This document shows, in pieces, positions 16,768 to 24,647 of a stretch of DNA of 59,617 nucleotides. Below the pieces are notes generated by a model that did no database searches, was not told where the DNA came from, and worked only from the letters and a program-made list of their open reading frames with translations. Both the position numbers and the translations under genes were made by a program. Source of the DNA: Pseudomonadales bacterium (GTDB taxonomy: Bacteria; Pseudomonadota; Gammaproteobacteria; Pseudomonadales; Pseudohongiellaceae); the NCBI GenBank assembly GCA_022822865.1, contig JAJDYJ010000025.1:1-59617 (forward strand). Direction: 5' to 3'. How positions within the stretch are numbered: the stretch's first letter is position 1; each line of letters opens with the position of its first letter.

Positions 16768-17661
16768 TTGAAAACGTACAGGCTGTTCGGGAATTTCAAG
16801 AGAGGAATTTGTGTGTGGGCTACAAGTCTTGTCGTGGCGCACTCTCCGCATCTTTTGGCGCAGGTTGTTTTTACTGACGATGAATTGCTGGCGGCGGAGC
16901 GGCCCATTGCTGCCGGGCAGTCTTTCTGGATGGAAGAACTGACGTTTATGGAGATTCGGGATTTGATAGCCGATGGGGTTACGACTGTTATCGTTCCGAC
17001 TGGCGGCATTGAGGAAAACGGGCCTTATCTGGCGACGGGGAAACACAATTTGATACTCGAAGCGATTTGTCCTGCTATCGCGGAGAAGCTGGGCAACGCG
17101 CTTTGTGCGCCTGTTGTCAAATTCGTGCCGCAGGGAAACATCGACCCGCCCAGCGGGGCGATGAAGTTTCCCGGGAGTATCAGTCTGACCGCGGCGACCT
17201 ATGAGGCTTTGCTGACGGACATTGCGCTCAGCCTGGGACAAGCCGGTTTTACCGACATCGTCCTGATCGGCGACAGTGGCGGGAATCAACGCGGTATGGC
17301 CAATGTCGCGGCGGCATTGACGGCGCAATGGGGAGACGGAGATAAGCGAATTCACTATGTCCGGGAATTCTATGATCCGGGCTGGGTAGAAACGGAGCAG
17401 TTTACGGAACGGGAACTTGGCGTCGCGGAATCGACGCACGATGGGTATCACGACGACATCTGGGTGACGGCGATGATGATGGTGACGGATCCCGATCAGG
17501 TGCGAGTTTCCCAGCGGATCGATGCCGGCCTTGCATCCATCAATGGAATTTCCATTGTTCCGGTAGAAGAGTTTGTGGAACTTGGCGAGCAAATGGTCGA
17601 GTTTCGCGCCGGGTTTACTGTGGACGCAATACGCAGGATCCTGTCGGGGTCCAGGGATTAA
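16768..17661 (+). CDS. creatininase-family protein, secreted
   Basis: This protein of 297 residues from TTG 16768 is supported by GGAGGA 7 bases upstream. It has a signal-like N-terminus ending near HLLAQ and a creatininase-family fold: VTTVIVPTGGIEENGPYLATGKHN, a metal-site-like block where classical members have EQHGPHLP, then GDSGGNQRG and THDGYHDD. Family members are metal-dependent amidohydrolases acting on creatinine or on F420 and mycofactocin precursors. The changed metal block (ENGPYLATGKHN) and the export signal put this in a divergent periplasmic branch with unknown substrate. Its stop overlaps the stop of the convergent aquaporin gene. Confidence 0.85.
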   Translation: MKTYRLFGNFKRGICVWATSLVVAHSPHLLAQVVFTDDELLAAERPIAAGQSFWMEELTFMEIRDLIADGVTTVIVPTGGIEENGPYLATGKHNLILEAICPAIAEKLGNALCAPVVKFVPQGNIDPPSGAMKFPGSISLTAATYEALLTDIALSLGQAGFTDIVLIGDSGGNQRGMANVAAALTAQWGDGDKRIHYVREFYDPGWVETEQFTERELGVAESTHDGYHDDIWVTAMMMVTDPDQVRVSQRIDAGLASINGISIVPVEEFVELGEQMVEFRAGFTVDAIRRILSGSRD

Positions 17662-18326
17662 CTCGAATCGTCCAGGAAACTGTCACCCTGCAACCAGCGC
17701 GCGGCGGGCCAGGCCAGCAATGCGCCGATGGGCGGGGCGGTCAGGTACAGCCAGATCAGGTCGAGATTTTCCGCGGCCAGCGCCGGGCCGATGGAGCGGG
17801 CCGGATTCATCGAAGCGCCGGTGACGCCGCCGCCGAACATGCTCAGCAAGGTCACGGCTGAGCCGATCACGAGTCCGGCCATAGTCTTCCTGGCGCCGTT
17901 GCCGCTCAGCACGTTGAAGATCACGAACATGAGCAGGAAAGTGAGCAATATCTCGAACAGGAAGCTGCGCGGCACGTCGATCACGGTCGCCGTCATGCCG
18001 TAACCGGAATGGTCGGGGAACAGCAGCCGCAACAGGAAGGCCGCGGCGATGGCGCCGAAGCACTGTGCGGCGATGTAGGGCAGCAGCAGATTGCGCGGCA
18101 GCCGGCCCGAGGCGCAGAAAGCGACGCTCACGGCCGGATTGATATGGGCGCCGGAAACGTTCCCCAGCGAATACACTACGGCCATGACCACCATGCCGAA
18201 AACGATGTTGACGCCGAGGGCCCCAAAGCCGACGTCGAAAAGATCGTTCGCCACCACGGCGCCGCAGCCGGTGAATACCAGCGCGAAAGTGCCCACCGCC
18301 TCGGAACCCAGAATTCGCCAGTTCAT
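17658..18326 (-). CDS. aqpZ: aquaporin (MIP family)
   Basis: This protein of 222 residues from ATG 18326 has six hydrophobic segments and both hallmark pore loops, GAHINPAVS (Asn near 63) and GASMNPARS (near 180). It is therefore an inner-membrane channel for water or small neutral solutes. Length and the short loops favour the AqpZ group over glycerol facilitators, which have an extra insertion after the second NPA. The in-frame region upstream of 18326 is basic and polar and is not used. The last four bases overlap the convergent creatininase-family gene, which leaves no room for a terminator between them. Confidence 0.92.
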   Translation of the reverse strand: MNWRILGSEAVGTFALVFTGCGAVVANDLFDVGFGALGVNIVFGMVVMAVVYSLGNVSGAHINPAVSVAFCASGRLPRNLLLPYIAAQCFGAIAAAFLLRLLFPDHSGYGMTATVIDVPRSFLFEILLTFLLMFVIFNVLSGNGARKTMAGLVIGSAVTLLSMFGGGVTGASMNPARSIGPALAAENLDLIWLYLTAPPIGALLAWPAARWLQGDSFLDDSS

Positions 18327-18405
18327 CGCCTGTCCCCGCTGTCGTTGCTTCCGCCGCATTATCGCCGACTGGAGCCTGCATGTCCTGAGCAATTCCTTTC
18401 AAGAT

Positions 18406-18492
18406 GTCATTCCGCGCGAAGCGAAGCGCAGTCGCGGAATCTCTCGCAGTGGCCACGCAATGAGAACCTGCGACTACGCGCAGAATAACGTC
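18406..18492. repeat. family 2 palindromic repeat, copy E1
   Basis: A unit GTCATTCCGCG...AGTCGCGGAATCTC is followed about 15 bases later by an inverted, diverged unit (TGAGAACCTGCGACTACGCGCAGAATAACGTC, read here in pieces). Copies E2 (23568) and E3 (39128) share the same head-to-head architecture. This copy lies in the divergent region between the aquaporin and iorA genes. Confidence 0.75.
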
Positions 18493-18568
18493 AATGCGCG
18501 ACCTCCTTTAATCCCCTGGGCCGATTACATATAATCCCGTCTCACTTCATTGTTCCAAAGGGGGAAAC

Positions 18569-19048
18569 GTGGCCTACTTCAGATTGAACGGAGAGAGCCG
18601 GGAACTCGATATCGAGCCCGAAATGCCCTTGCTGTGGGCGCTGCGCGACGAGCTCGGCATGACCGGAACCAAATTCGGCTGCGGCATCGGCAATTGCGGC
18701 GCCTGCACCGTGCACGTGGACGGCAACGCCGTGCGCGGTTGCATCACTCCGGTAAGCGCCGTGGAAGGGCGCGACGTTACCACCATCGAAGGTCTCGCCA
18801 CCGCGCTCGGCGGCGACGAACTCACGCCGGTGCAGCAAGCCTGGATCGACCACCAGGTGCCGCAATGCGGCTACTGCCAGTCGGGCATGATCATGGCGGT
18901 TTCCTCCCTGCTCGCGCGCAACCCGTCGCCCAGCGACGCGGAAATCGACGCCGGCATCACCAATATCTGCCGTTGCGGCTCCTATCCCAGGGTGCGCAAG
19001 GCGATCCACGCCGCCGCGGCCGCCATGGCCGTCGACGCCACCGCCTAG
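18569..19048 (+). CDS. iorA: 2Fe-2S subunit of an isoquinoline 1-oxidoreductase-type molybdenum hydroxylase
   Basis: This protein of 159 residues carries two 2Fe-2S clusters. The plant-type cluster has [15 protein letters not shown] and the second has CGYCQSGM plus [10 protein letters not shown]. That is the small subunit of the xanthine dehydrogenase family in the two-subunit, FAD-free branch typified by IorAB. It relays electrons from the molybdenum site in the partner to an outside acceptor, often cytochrome c. The start is GTG 18569 with AAGGGGG upstream. The partner begins 9 bases after its stop, so they form an operon. It has no signal peptide and is probably exported together with the Tat-bearing large subunit. 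Confidence 0.93.
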   Translation: MAYFRLNGESRELDIEPEMPLLWALRDELGMTGTKFGCGIGNCGACTVHVDGNAVRGCITPVSAVEGRDVTTIEGLATALGGDELTPVQQAWIDHQVPQCGYCQSGMIMAVSSLLARNPSPSDAEIDAGITNICRCGSYPRVRKAIHAAAAAMAVDATA

Positions 19049-19057
19049 GAGCCAGCC

Positions 19058-21337
19058 ATGAACAAACCCAAACTGAGCCGACGCAAGTTCCTGCTGGTGT
19101 CCGCCGTCGCCGGCGGCGGCGTCCTGATCGGCTACGCCGCCACCCGTCCGAGCCGGCACCGGGTCGCCAATAACACCCTCGCCGAAGGCGGCGAACGTTT
19201 CGTCACTTCCTGGATTCGCCTCCAGCCCGACAATCGCATCACCGTGTACGTGCCGCATTCCGAAATGGGCCAGGGCATTCACACCGCCCTCGGCCAGATG
19301 GCCGCCGACGAACTCGACGCCGACTGGGAACTCGTGGACATCGAGCAGGCGCCCGCCACCGACCTGTTCGCCAACGATGCCATCGTCAAGGGTTTTGGCG
19401 AGGAACTGCTGCCGCCCTTTCTCACGGGAGTGGTCAACGCCAGCGCCCTCACCGTGGCGAGAATCGCCAATCTGCAGACTACCGGCGGCAGCTCCTCGGT
19501 GCGCTACACCGGCGAAAACACCATTCGCGTGGCCGGTGCGGCGGCGAGGCAGATGCTGCTCCAATGCGCCGCCGAACGCTGGGGCGTTCCGCTTGCGGAA
19601 TGCAGCACCGAACTGAGCCATGTGCATCATTCCGCCAGCGGACGCTCGCTCGCCTACGGAGAACTCGCGGAAGCCGCGGCGCGGATGGAGCCTCCAGAAA
19701 ATCCTGTGCTCAAGGAGCCTTCCCAATTCAATCTCATGGGCAAGGCCATTTCCCGGCGCGATATTCCAGCCAAGGTCGACGGCAGCGCGCCCTACGGCAT
19801 CGACGCCCACAGCGAAGACATGCTCTACGCCGCCCTGCGCCTCGCGCCGGTGTTCGGCGCGAAGCTGGTCTCGGTGGACGCCGGCCAGGCATTGGCACAG
19901 CGCGGCGTGCGGCGAGTCGTCGAACTCGAAGACGGCTACGCCGTGGTCGCCGACAACTACTGGCGCGCCAAACAGGCGCTGGAACTCGTTGAGGCGACAT
20001 TCGAACCCACCGAGAACGACAACGTTTCCAGCGCCATGCTGGCGGAGCGATTCGACGCGGCGCTGGCGAGCGACAACGGCTCGGAGGATTTCGAATCCGG
20101 CGACGCCGACGCCGCCCTCGAAGAAGCCGGGGACGTACTCGAAGCGAACTACCGCGTGCCCTATCTCGCCCACGCCGCCATGGAGCCGATGAACAGCACC
20201 ATGCACATCCAGGGCGACCGGGCCGAGCTGTGGACCAGCACCCAGGACGCCTTGGCCATCAAGGCCCGAGCCGCATCGACGGCGGGGCTGCGGGAAGACG
20301 ACGTCACCTACCACCACAGCTATCTCGGCGGCGGTTTCGGCCGGCGCCTGCCCTTCACCTGGAACGTGATCGACCACTCCGCGCTGATCGCCAGGGAGTT
20401 CGACGTTCCCGTGAAGACCATCCTCACCAGAGAGGAGGACATGCGCCAGGACTACTACCGGCCCGCGGTGCATAGCAACTTCCGCGCCGCCTTCGACAGC
20501 GAAGGCCGGGTAACCGCCTGGCATAACCGCTTCACCGGCCCCATCCAGGTTCCCGGCGCGGCGCATATTCCCTATGCGATTCCGAACCAGTCGATCCGGG
20601 TGGTGGACGTGGAAACCCACGTGCCCATCGCCTCCTGGCGCAGCGTGGACCATTCCCAGCAGACTTTTTTCATCGAGTCCTTCATCGACGAGATCGCCCA
20701 CCGCGGCGGGGTCAACCCCTACCAGTTGCGCATGGACCTGCTGCAAGAGCACCCGCGCCACCGCAACGTATTGCAAGTGGCGGCGGAGTCGGCGGGCTAC
20801 GGCAGCGGGCTGCCCGAAGGCCACGCCCTCGGCATCGCGGTGCAGGAAAGTTTCGGCAGCATCGCCGCCCAGGTCGCCGAAGTCTCCATCGGCGAAGACG
20901 GCCGGCCCATCGTCCACAAGATCACCTGCGCCATGGACTGCGGCTGGGCGGTCAATCCCGACGGCGCCGAAGCCCAGATCGAAAGCGGCATCGTCTTCGG
21001 CCTCACCGCCGCGCTCCACGGCGCCATCACCATCGAAAACGGTCAGGTCGTGCAAGGCAATTTCCCGGATTACGAAATGCTGCGCATGGCCACCACCCCG
21101 GAAATCGTCGTGCATCTGGTGGAATCCGGCAACCCGCCGGGTGGCCTCGGCGAACCGGCGACCCCACCCGTCGCCGCGGCCGTCGCCAACGCCATCTACA
21201 TCCTCACCGGCCAACGCATCCGCGAACTGCCCATAGGCGACCGCGAGTTCACCCTCGACCGCTCACTCGCCGGCGCATTTTCCGGACCCGCGAATCTGTC
21301 GGTGGACAAGAACTATCTGGACGGTCTCGGTGAATGA
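19058..21337 (+). CDS. iorB: molybdopterin-binding subunit, isoquinoline 1-oxidoreductase type, Tat-exported
   Basis: This protein of 759 residues has a twin-arginine signal (LSRRKFLLVSAVAGGG). The molybdenum-cofactor domain includes SEMGQGIHTAL, YLGGGFGRRL, and the catalytic Glu in GGLGEPATPP (Glu699). With IorA it forms a periplasmic molybdenum hydroxylase that inserts water-derived oxygen next to nitrogen in heterocycles or oxidises aldehydes; the actual substrate cannot be told from sequence. A third cytochrome subunit common in the family is not adjacent. No XdhC-like or cofactor-maturation gene is nearby. Confidence 0.93.
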   Translation: MNKPKLSRRKFLLVSAVAGGGVLIGYAATRPSRHRVANNTLAEGGERFVTSWIRLQPDNRITVYVPHSEMGQGIHTALGQMAADELDADWELVDIEQAPATDLFANDAIVKGFGEELLPPFLTGVVNASALTVARIANLQTTGGSSSVRYTGENTIRVAGAAARQMLLQCAAERWGVPLAECSTELSHVHHSASGRSLAYGELAEAAARMEPPENPVLKEPSQFNLMGKAISRRDIPAKVDGSAPYGIDAHSEDMLYAALRLAPVFGAKLVSVDAGQALAQRGVRRVVELEDGYAVVADNYWRAKQALELVEATFEPTENDNVSSAMLAERFDAALASDNGSEDFESGDADAALEEAGDVLEANYRVPYLAHAAMEPMNSTMHIQGDRAELWTSTQDALAIKARAASTAGLREDDVTYHHSYLGGGFGRRLPFTWNVIDHSALIAREFDVPVKTILTREEDMRQDYYRPAVHSNFRAAFDSEGRVTAWHNRFTGPIQVPGAAHIPYAIPNQSIRVVDVETHVPIASWRSVDHSQQTFFIESFIDEIAHRGGVNPYQLRMDLLQEHPRHRNVLQVAAESAGYGSGLPEGHALGIAVQESFGSIAAQVAEVSIGEDGRPIVHKITCAMDCGWAVNPDGAEAQIESGIVFGLTAALHGAITIENGQVVQGNFPDYEMLRMATTPEIVVHLVESGNPPGGLGEPATPPVAAAVANAIYILTGQRIRELPIGDREFTLDRSLAGAFSGPANLSVDKNYLDGLGE

Positions 21338-21398
21338 AATCGAAAATTTCGAGTGAATCGCGCTCCTGTACTCGGGGGATTTGACACTCTTCCTGGCC

Positions 21399-21482
21399 TT
21401 AATCCAGCCGCTTGCTGAAGCGGAGGACGGCCAGGGTCAGGGCCACCGCCGCGCCGAGCAGGCTGCGTTCGCCCGCGTCCTT
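21399..21482 (-). pseudogene. remnant 3' end of an ABC-2 permease gene
   Basis: The minus strand reads about 27 codons ending ALTLAVLRFSKRLD then TAA. This closely matches the C-terminus of the intact permease at 22426-23526, ALTLAIARFNKRLD then TAG, in both protein and DNA. Nothing upstream of it continues a permease: the zeta-toxin-like gene ends only about 10 bases away. It is best read as the cut-off tail of a second, tandem permease gene, left when the toxin module arrived or when the rest was deleted. Confidence 0.75.
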
Positions 21483-21491
21483 TCCATTGAC

Positions 21492-22124
21492 TCACCTGGA
21501 TTCGGTTTGCCTGGAAGACTCGGTAACGATTACCTGCGCCCATTCGTGGTTTGTTCGGTACGTCTTTCGCAGATTTCCGTCAACGGTTCTGAAGAGCAGG
21601 CTTGGCGCCTTCCCTTCTATGGAGTTGTCATAAACGTATGCCCGGTCAACGATCGGGATCGCGCGAACAAGGTTGGCGATGGATTTGCCGTATCGGCTGA
21701 CGATCTTGAGAATGGGAACGTCATGTCCGCCCTCCATAACGCGTCCGGCAATACGTTGCGCGTTAATCTCCGGAGAATCGGTGCCAACAAAGAAAATTCG
21801 GACGAAATAACCGGCGGAGACCGCACACCGGACGAACGCCAGTTTTTCCTCTGTCGAAAATACCGTCTCGAAGGCCAGCGATCTACCCTCCTCCAGACAC
21901 AATTCGCGTCTTCGGGTCGCCTCGCGCGCCGCGTCCAAAATCGCCCTGGGGTCGTTCCAGTCACCGAACACCGTTTGGGCAATTTGATCCGGATTCACAT
22001 ACTCGCAGCCTTCCAGCCATTCATGGGCCAGCACCCGTTCGGTCAAGGTGGTCTTGCCGGCCCCATTCGGTCCGGCAATCACAATCAATCTCGGGCGAGG
22101 ATTGTCTACCGGTTCAGCAGGCAT
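21492..22124 (-). CDS. zeta-toxin-like P-loop kinase/ATPase (COG4185 type)
   Basis: This protein of 210 residues has a Walker A motif IAGPNGAGKTT (Lys24), then NPDQIAQ and SLAFETVFST, and GTDSPEINAQRIAGRV. These are typical of the predicted ABC-type ATPase/zeta-toxin-like family. Zeta toxins phosphorylate UDP-N-acetylglucosamine sugars, but this short branch is not proven to be toxic. It overlaps the upstream small gene by 11 bases, as in toxin-antitoxin pairs. The pair sits between an intact ABC permease gene and a severed copy of the same gene end, which suggests acquisition by insertion. Confidence 0.82.
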   Translation of the reverse strand: MPAEPVDNPRPRLIVIAGPNGAGKTTLTERVLAHEWLEGCEYVNPDQIAQTVFGDWNDPRAILDAAREATRRRELCLEEGRSLAFETVFSTEEKLAFVRCAVSAGYFVRIFFVGTDSPEINAQRIAGRVMEGGHDVPILKIVSRYGKSIANLVRAIPIVDRAYVYDNSIEGKAPSLLFRTVDGNLRKTYRTNHEWAQVIVTESSRQTESR

Positions 22125-22332
22125 GTCCGGGATTGGAAGATGCCCGTGGTGGATCGATGGCGGAATCCTCCCTCATGGCCGCCCTGATCTGCTCTGCAAG
22201 CCTGGAAGCAAACGCGGCCCGCGTTTTTTCGCGGCGCTCCAGAACGACCCGCTGAAAATCACGCATTAACGCCTCCAGTTCCTCGTCGGTCGGCTCTATG
22301 TCAGGGTCAAGCAAGTTTACTTTCGTAACCAT
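22114..22332 (-). CDS. small acidic partner of the zeta-like protein, putative antitoxin
   Basis: This protein of 72 residues from ATG 22332 (GTG 22377 is an alternative) is mostly helical and charged: LLDPDIEPTDEELEALMRDFQRVVLERREK, cited in parts, then AFASRLAEQIRAAMRED. No DNA-binding motif is clear. The 11-base overlap with the zeta-like gene and its small size make an antitoxin or regulatory partner likely, but no family I know can be named. Confidence 0.68.
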   Translation of the reverse strand: MVTKVNLLDPDIEPTDEELEALMRDFQRVVLERREKTRAAFASRLAEQIRAAMREDSAIDPPRASSNPGHAC

Positions 22333-22425
22333 GGGAACGTGGCTTGCGCCGGATGGGAAGAAATTGAATTCTAACACATCCGTTCAGGTCGTTATCGGCA
22401 GGAATTAGCCCGGCTCTTCCATGCC

Positions 22426-23526
22426 CTAATCCAGCCGCTTGTTGAAGCGGGCTATCGCCAGGGTCAGGGCGGCGGCGGTGAAGACGCCGAGGGCGGCCAT
22501 GTCCCGGGCCATCATCGAGATGTCGGCGCCGCGCAGGACGATGCCGCGGATCAGGCGGTTGAAGTGCGTGAGCGGCAGGATTTCGGCGATGCCCTGGGCG
22601 ATTTCGGGCATGCCTTCGAAGGGAAACATGAAGCCGGAAAGCAGGATCGAGGGCAGGAAGACGAAAAAGGTCATCTGCATGGCCTGGAACTGGCTCGCGG
22701 CCACGGTGGAAATCAGCAGGCCGAGGGAAAGATTGGCGCAGATGAACACCAGCGAGGCCAAGAGCACCTGCCATTCGCTGCCCATGATCGGCACCGCGAA
22801 CACGGTGCGCCCCACCGCCAGAATCAGGGCGAGCTGGATCAGCCCGATGACGATATAGGGAACGATCTTGCCGAGCATCAATTCGGTGGACCGCACCGGG
22901 GTGTTGATCAGCAGTTCGAGATTGCCCCGCTCCTTTTCCCGCACCACGGCGACGCTGGTGAACAGCACCATGGTCATGGTCAGCACCACGCCGACGAGCC
23001 CCGGGACGATATTCACCGCCGAGCGGCGCTCGGGATTGTAGAAGTTGCGCACTTCGATCATGCGCTGCCGCTCCTCAATCCCGGTCTGGGAATCGAAGCC
23101 CAGGGGGATGGCGGCGAGCCTTTCCGCCACGCCGAGGACGATTGGGTCGGTTCCGTCCACGAGCAATTGCAGCGCCGGGCGGTCGCGGGCGATCACCCGG
23201 CGGTCGAAATCGTCGGGAATGGCGACGCCCACGGAAATGCCGCCCGCGTCGAGCAGGGCGACAAGCTCGCCGGGGCTTGCCACTCGCTGGCCGAAGGTCA
23301 CCACCTGGGCCGCGCCCATGTCGGCGATCAACTGGCGCGACAGGTGCGAGTCCGCCTCGTCCACATAGGCCGCCGAGAGATTGCGCACATCGGTATTGAT
23401 GGCGTAGCCGAACAGCAGCAACTGGAGCAGCGGCATGCCGATAATCATGCCGAAGGTGAGCCGGTCCCGGGACAGTTGCCGCAATTCCTTGCGCATGACG
23501 GCGAAGACGCGGACCAGGGATTTCAT
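22426..23526 (-). CDS. ABC-2 type transporter permease (YhhJ/DrrB-like)
   Basis: This protein of 366 residues has an N-terminal membrane helix, a large periplasmic loop (about residues 45-170) and five more C-terminal helices, as in ABC2_membrane_3 permeases such as YhhJ. Signature pieces include FGMIIGMPLLQLLLFGYAIN near the N-terminus and a VREKERGNLELL block. With the ATPase (4-base ATGA overlap, 23523-23526) and the HlyD gene it forms an exporter operon reading minus. Such sets export drugs, bile salts or lipids; here the substrate is unknown. Confidence 0.93.
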   Translation of the reverse strand: MKSLVRVFAVMRKELRQLSRDRLTFGMIIGMPLLQLLLFGYAINTDVRNLSAAYVDEADSHLSRQLIADMGAAQVVTFGQRVASPGELVALLDAGGISVGVAIPDDFDRRVIARDRPALQLLVDGTDPIVLGVAERLAAIPLGFDSQTGIEERQRMIEVRNFYNPERRSAVNIVPGLVGVVLTMTMVLFTSVAVVREKERGNLELLINTPVRSTELMLGKIVPYIVIGLIQLALILAVGRTVFAVPIMGSEWQVLLASLVFICANLSLGLLISTVAASQFQAMQMTFFVFLPSILLSGFMFPFEGMPEIAQGIAEILPLTHFNRLIRGIVLRGADISMMARDMAALGVFTAAALTLAIARFNKRLD

Positions 23527-24623
23527 CGTTCGGAACCCTCCATATGTCCCTCATGTTCGCCCTTCCCGTCATCCCGCGCGTAGTCGCGGGATCTCGCTGG
23601 CGCGGTTTCCGCCCGGGATTCCGCGGCTCCGCGCGGAATGACAGAGTCCCGGATAGGTGTCCCACCGGATTCCCGGCCGTCCCGCCCATGCTCGCGTAGT
23701 TCGGTGACCGCGACGAAGATATCCTCGAGATCGGGAAAGACTGTATTGATCTCGGCTTCGATGCCGGCATTCCGCAAGGCTTCGCCGACAATGGCCAACG
23801 GCTCGGCAATCCGCTTCGGTATCTGCGCGCGCAATCGCGAGCCAAGCCGGGTGAGGCTGACGATCCGCGGAATTTTTCCCAGCGCCAGATGCGCCGCGTC
23901 GGCATTGTCCGCCCGCACTTCCACCACATGGGTGCCGATGCTTTCGCCGAGCGCCCGGGGCGAGCCGTCGGCGACTTTCACGCCGCGGTCGAGAATCGCC
24001 AGATTGTGGCAGCGGATGGCTTCGTCCATGTAATGGGTGGAAACGAGAATCGTCGTGCCCCGCTCGGCGAGCTCGAACAGCCCTTCCCAGAAATCCCGGC
24101 GATTGCTCGGGTCCACCGCGCTGGTGGGCTCGTCGAGCAGCAGCAGTTGCGGCCGGTGCATGACGGCGGCGGCAAGGGCGAGGCGCTGCCGCTGGCCGCC
24201 GCTGAGGGCGCCGGCGCGCTGGCCTTCGCGCCCGGCGAGATTATACCGGCTCAGTAACTCCCCGACGCGGCGGCGGCGTTCGCGGCGCGGTATGGCGTAG
24301 ATCTCGCCGATGAATTGCAGATTCTCGCCCACGCTCAGGTCCTGGTAGAGCGAGAAACTCTGGGTCATGTAACCGATCCGGTTTTTCAGCGCTTCCGAAT
24401 CCCTGGCGGCGTCGAGGCCGAGCACCGTTGCCCGCCCGGCGCTCGGCCGCAGCAGCCCGCAGAGCATGCGGATGGTGGTGGACTTGCCGGAACCGTTGGG
24501 GCCGAGAAAGCCGTAAATCCTGCCGGTGGGAATGTCGAGATCCACCTCGTTCACCGCCACCAGCGAGCCAAAGCGCCGCGTCAACCCGCGCGCCCGGATC
24601 GCAAACTCGGCACTGTCCTTCAT
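23523..24623 (-). CDS. ABC transporter ATPase with C-terminal extension from a palindromic repeat
   Basis: This ATPase of 366 residues has Walker A GPNGSGKST (41-49), the signature LSGGQ (140-144), Walker B LLLLDEP (160-166) and switch His in STHYMD. It energises the YhhJ-like permease. After the normal C-terminal region ending near FVAVTEL, the reading frame runs through family 2 repeat copy E2, which adds residues 328-352 (SVIPRG... to ...DYARDDG). The repeat spans 75 bases, 25 codons, in phase, and the gene still ends in an ATGA overlap with the permease start. The tail is probably harmless or disordered. Confidence 0.94.
   Translation of the reverse strand: MKDSAEFAIRARGLTRRFGSLVAVNEVDLDIPTGRIYGFLGPNGSGKSTTIRMLCGLLRPSAGRATVLGLDAARDSEALKNRIGYMTQSFSLYQDLSVGENLQFIGEIYAIPRRERRRRVGELLSRYNLAGREGQRAGALSGGQRQRLALAAAVMHRPQLLLLDEPTSAVDPSNRRDFWEGLFELAERGTTILVSTHYMDEAIRCHNLAILDRGVKVADGSPRALGESIGTHVVEVRADNADAAHLALGKIPRIVSLTRLGSRLRAQIPKRIAEPLAIVGEALRNAGIEAEINTVFPDLEDIFVAVTELREHGRDGRESGGTPIRDSVIPRGAAESRAETAPARSRDYARDDGKGEHEGHMEGSER
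23568..23642. repeat. family 2 palindromic repeat, copy E2, inside the ABC ATPase gene
   Basis: Unit GTCATCCCGCGCGTAGTCGC then GGGATCTC is followed by an inverted unit that, read on the minus strand, begins GTCATTCCGCGCGG. The whole is 75 bases, a multiple of three, and is translated in frame near the end of the ATPase gene. Confidence 0.78.
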
Positions 24624-24647
24624 GTTTCGCGGCAGGGATGAATTTGT

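Noticed and set aside
16405..17592. 395-codon open frame on the - strand
   Set aside because: Opposite the creatininase-family gene and repeat cluster; no domain.
18542..21214. 890-codon open frame on the - strand
   Set aside because: Opposite iorA and iorB, which have clear cluster and cofactor motifs; no family pattern in the antisense frame.
23568..23642. Sequencing or assembly artefact as the source of the repeat in the ABC ATPase gene
   Set aside because: The frame and the ATGA overlap are preserved and two more copies of the same family exist at independent places.
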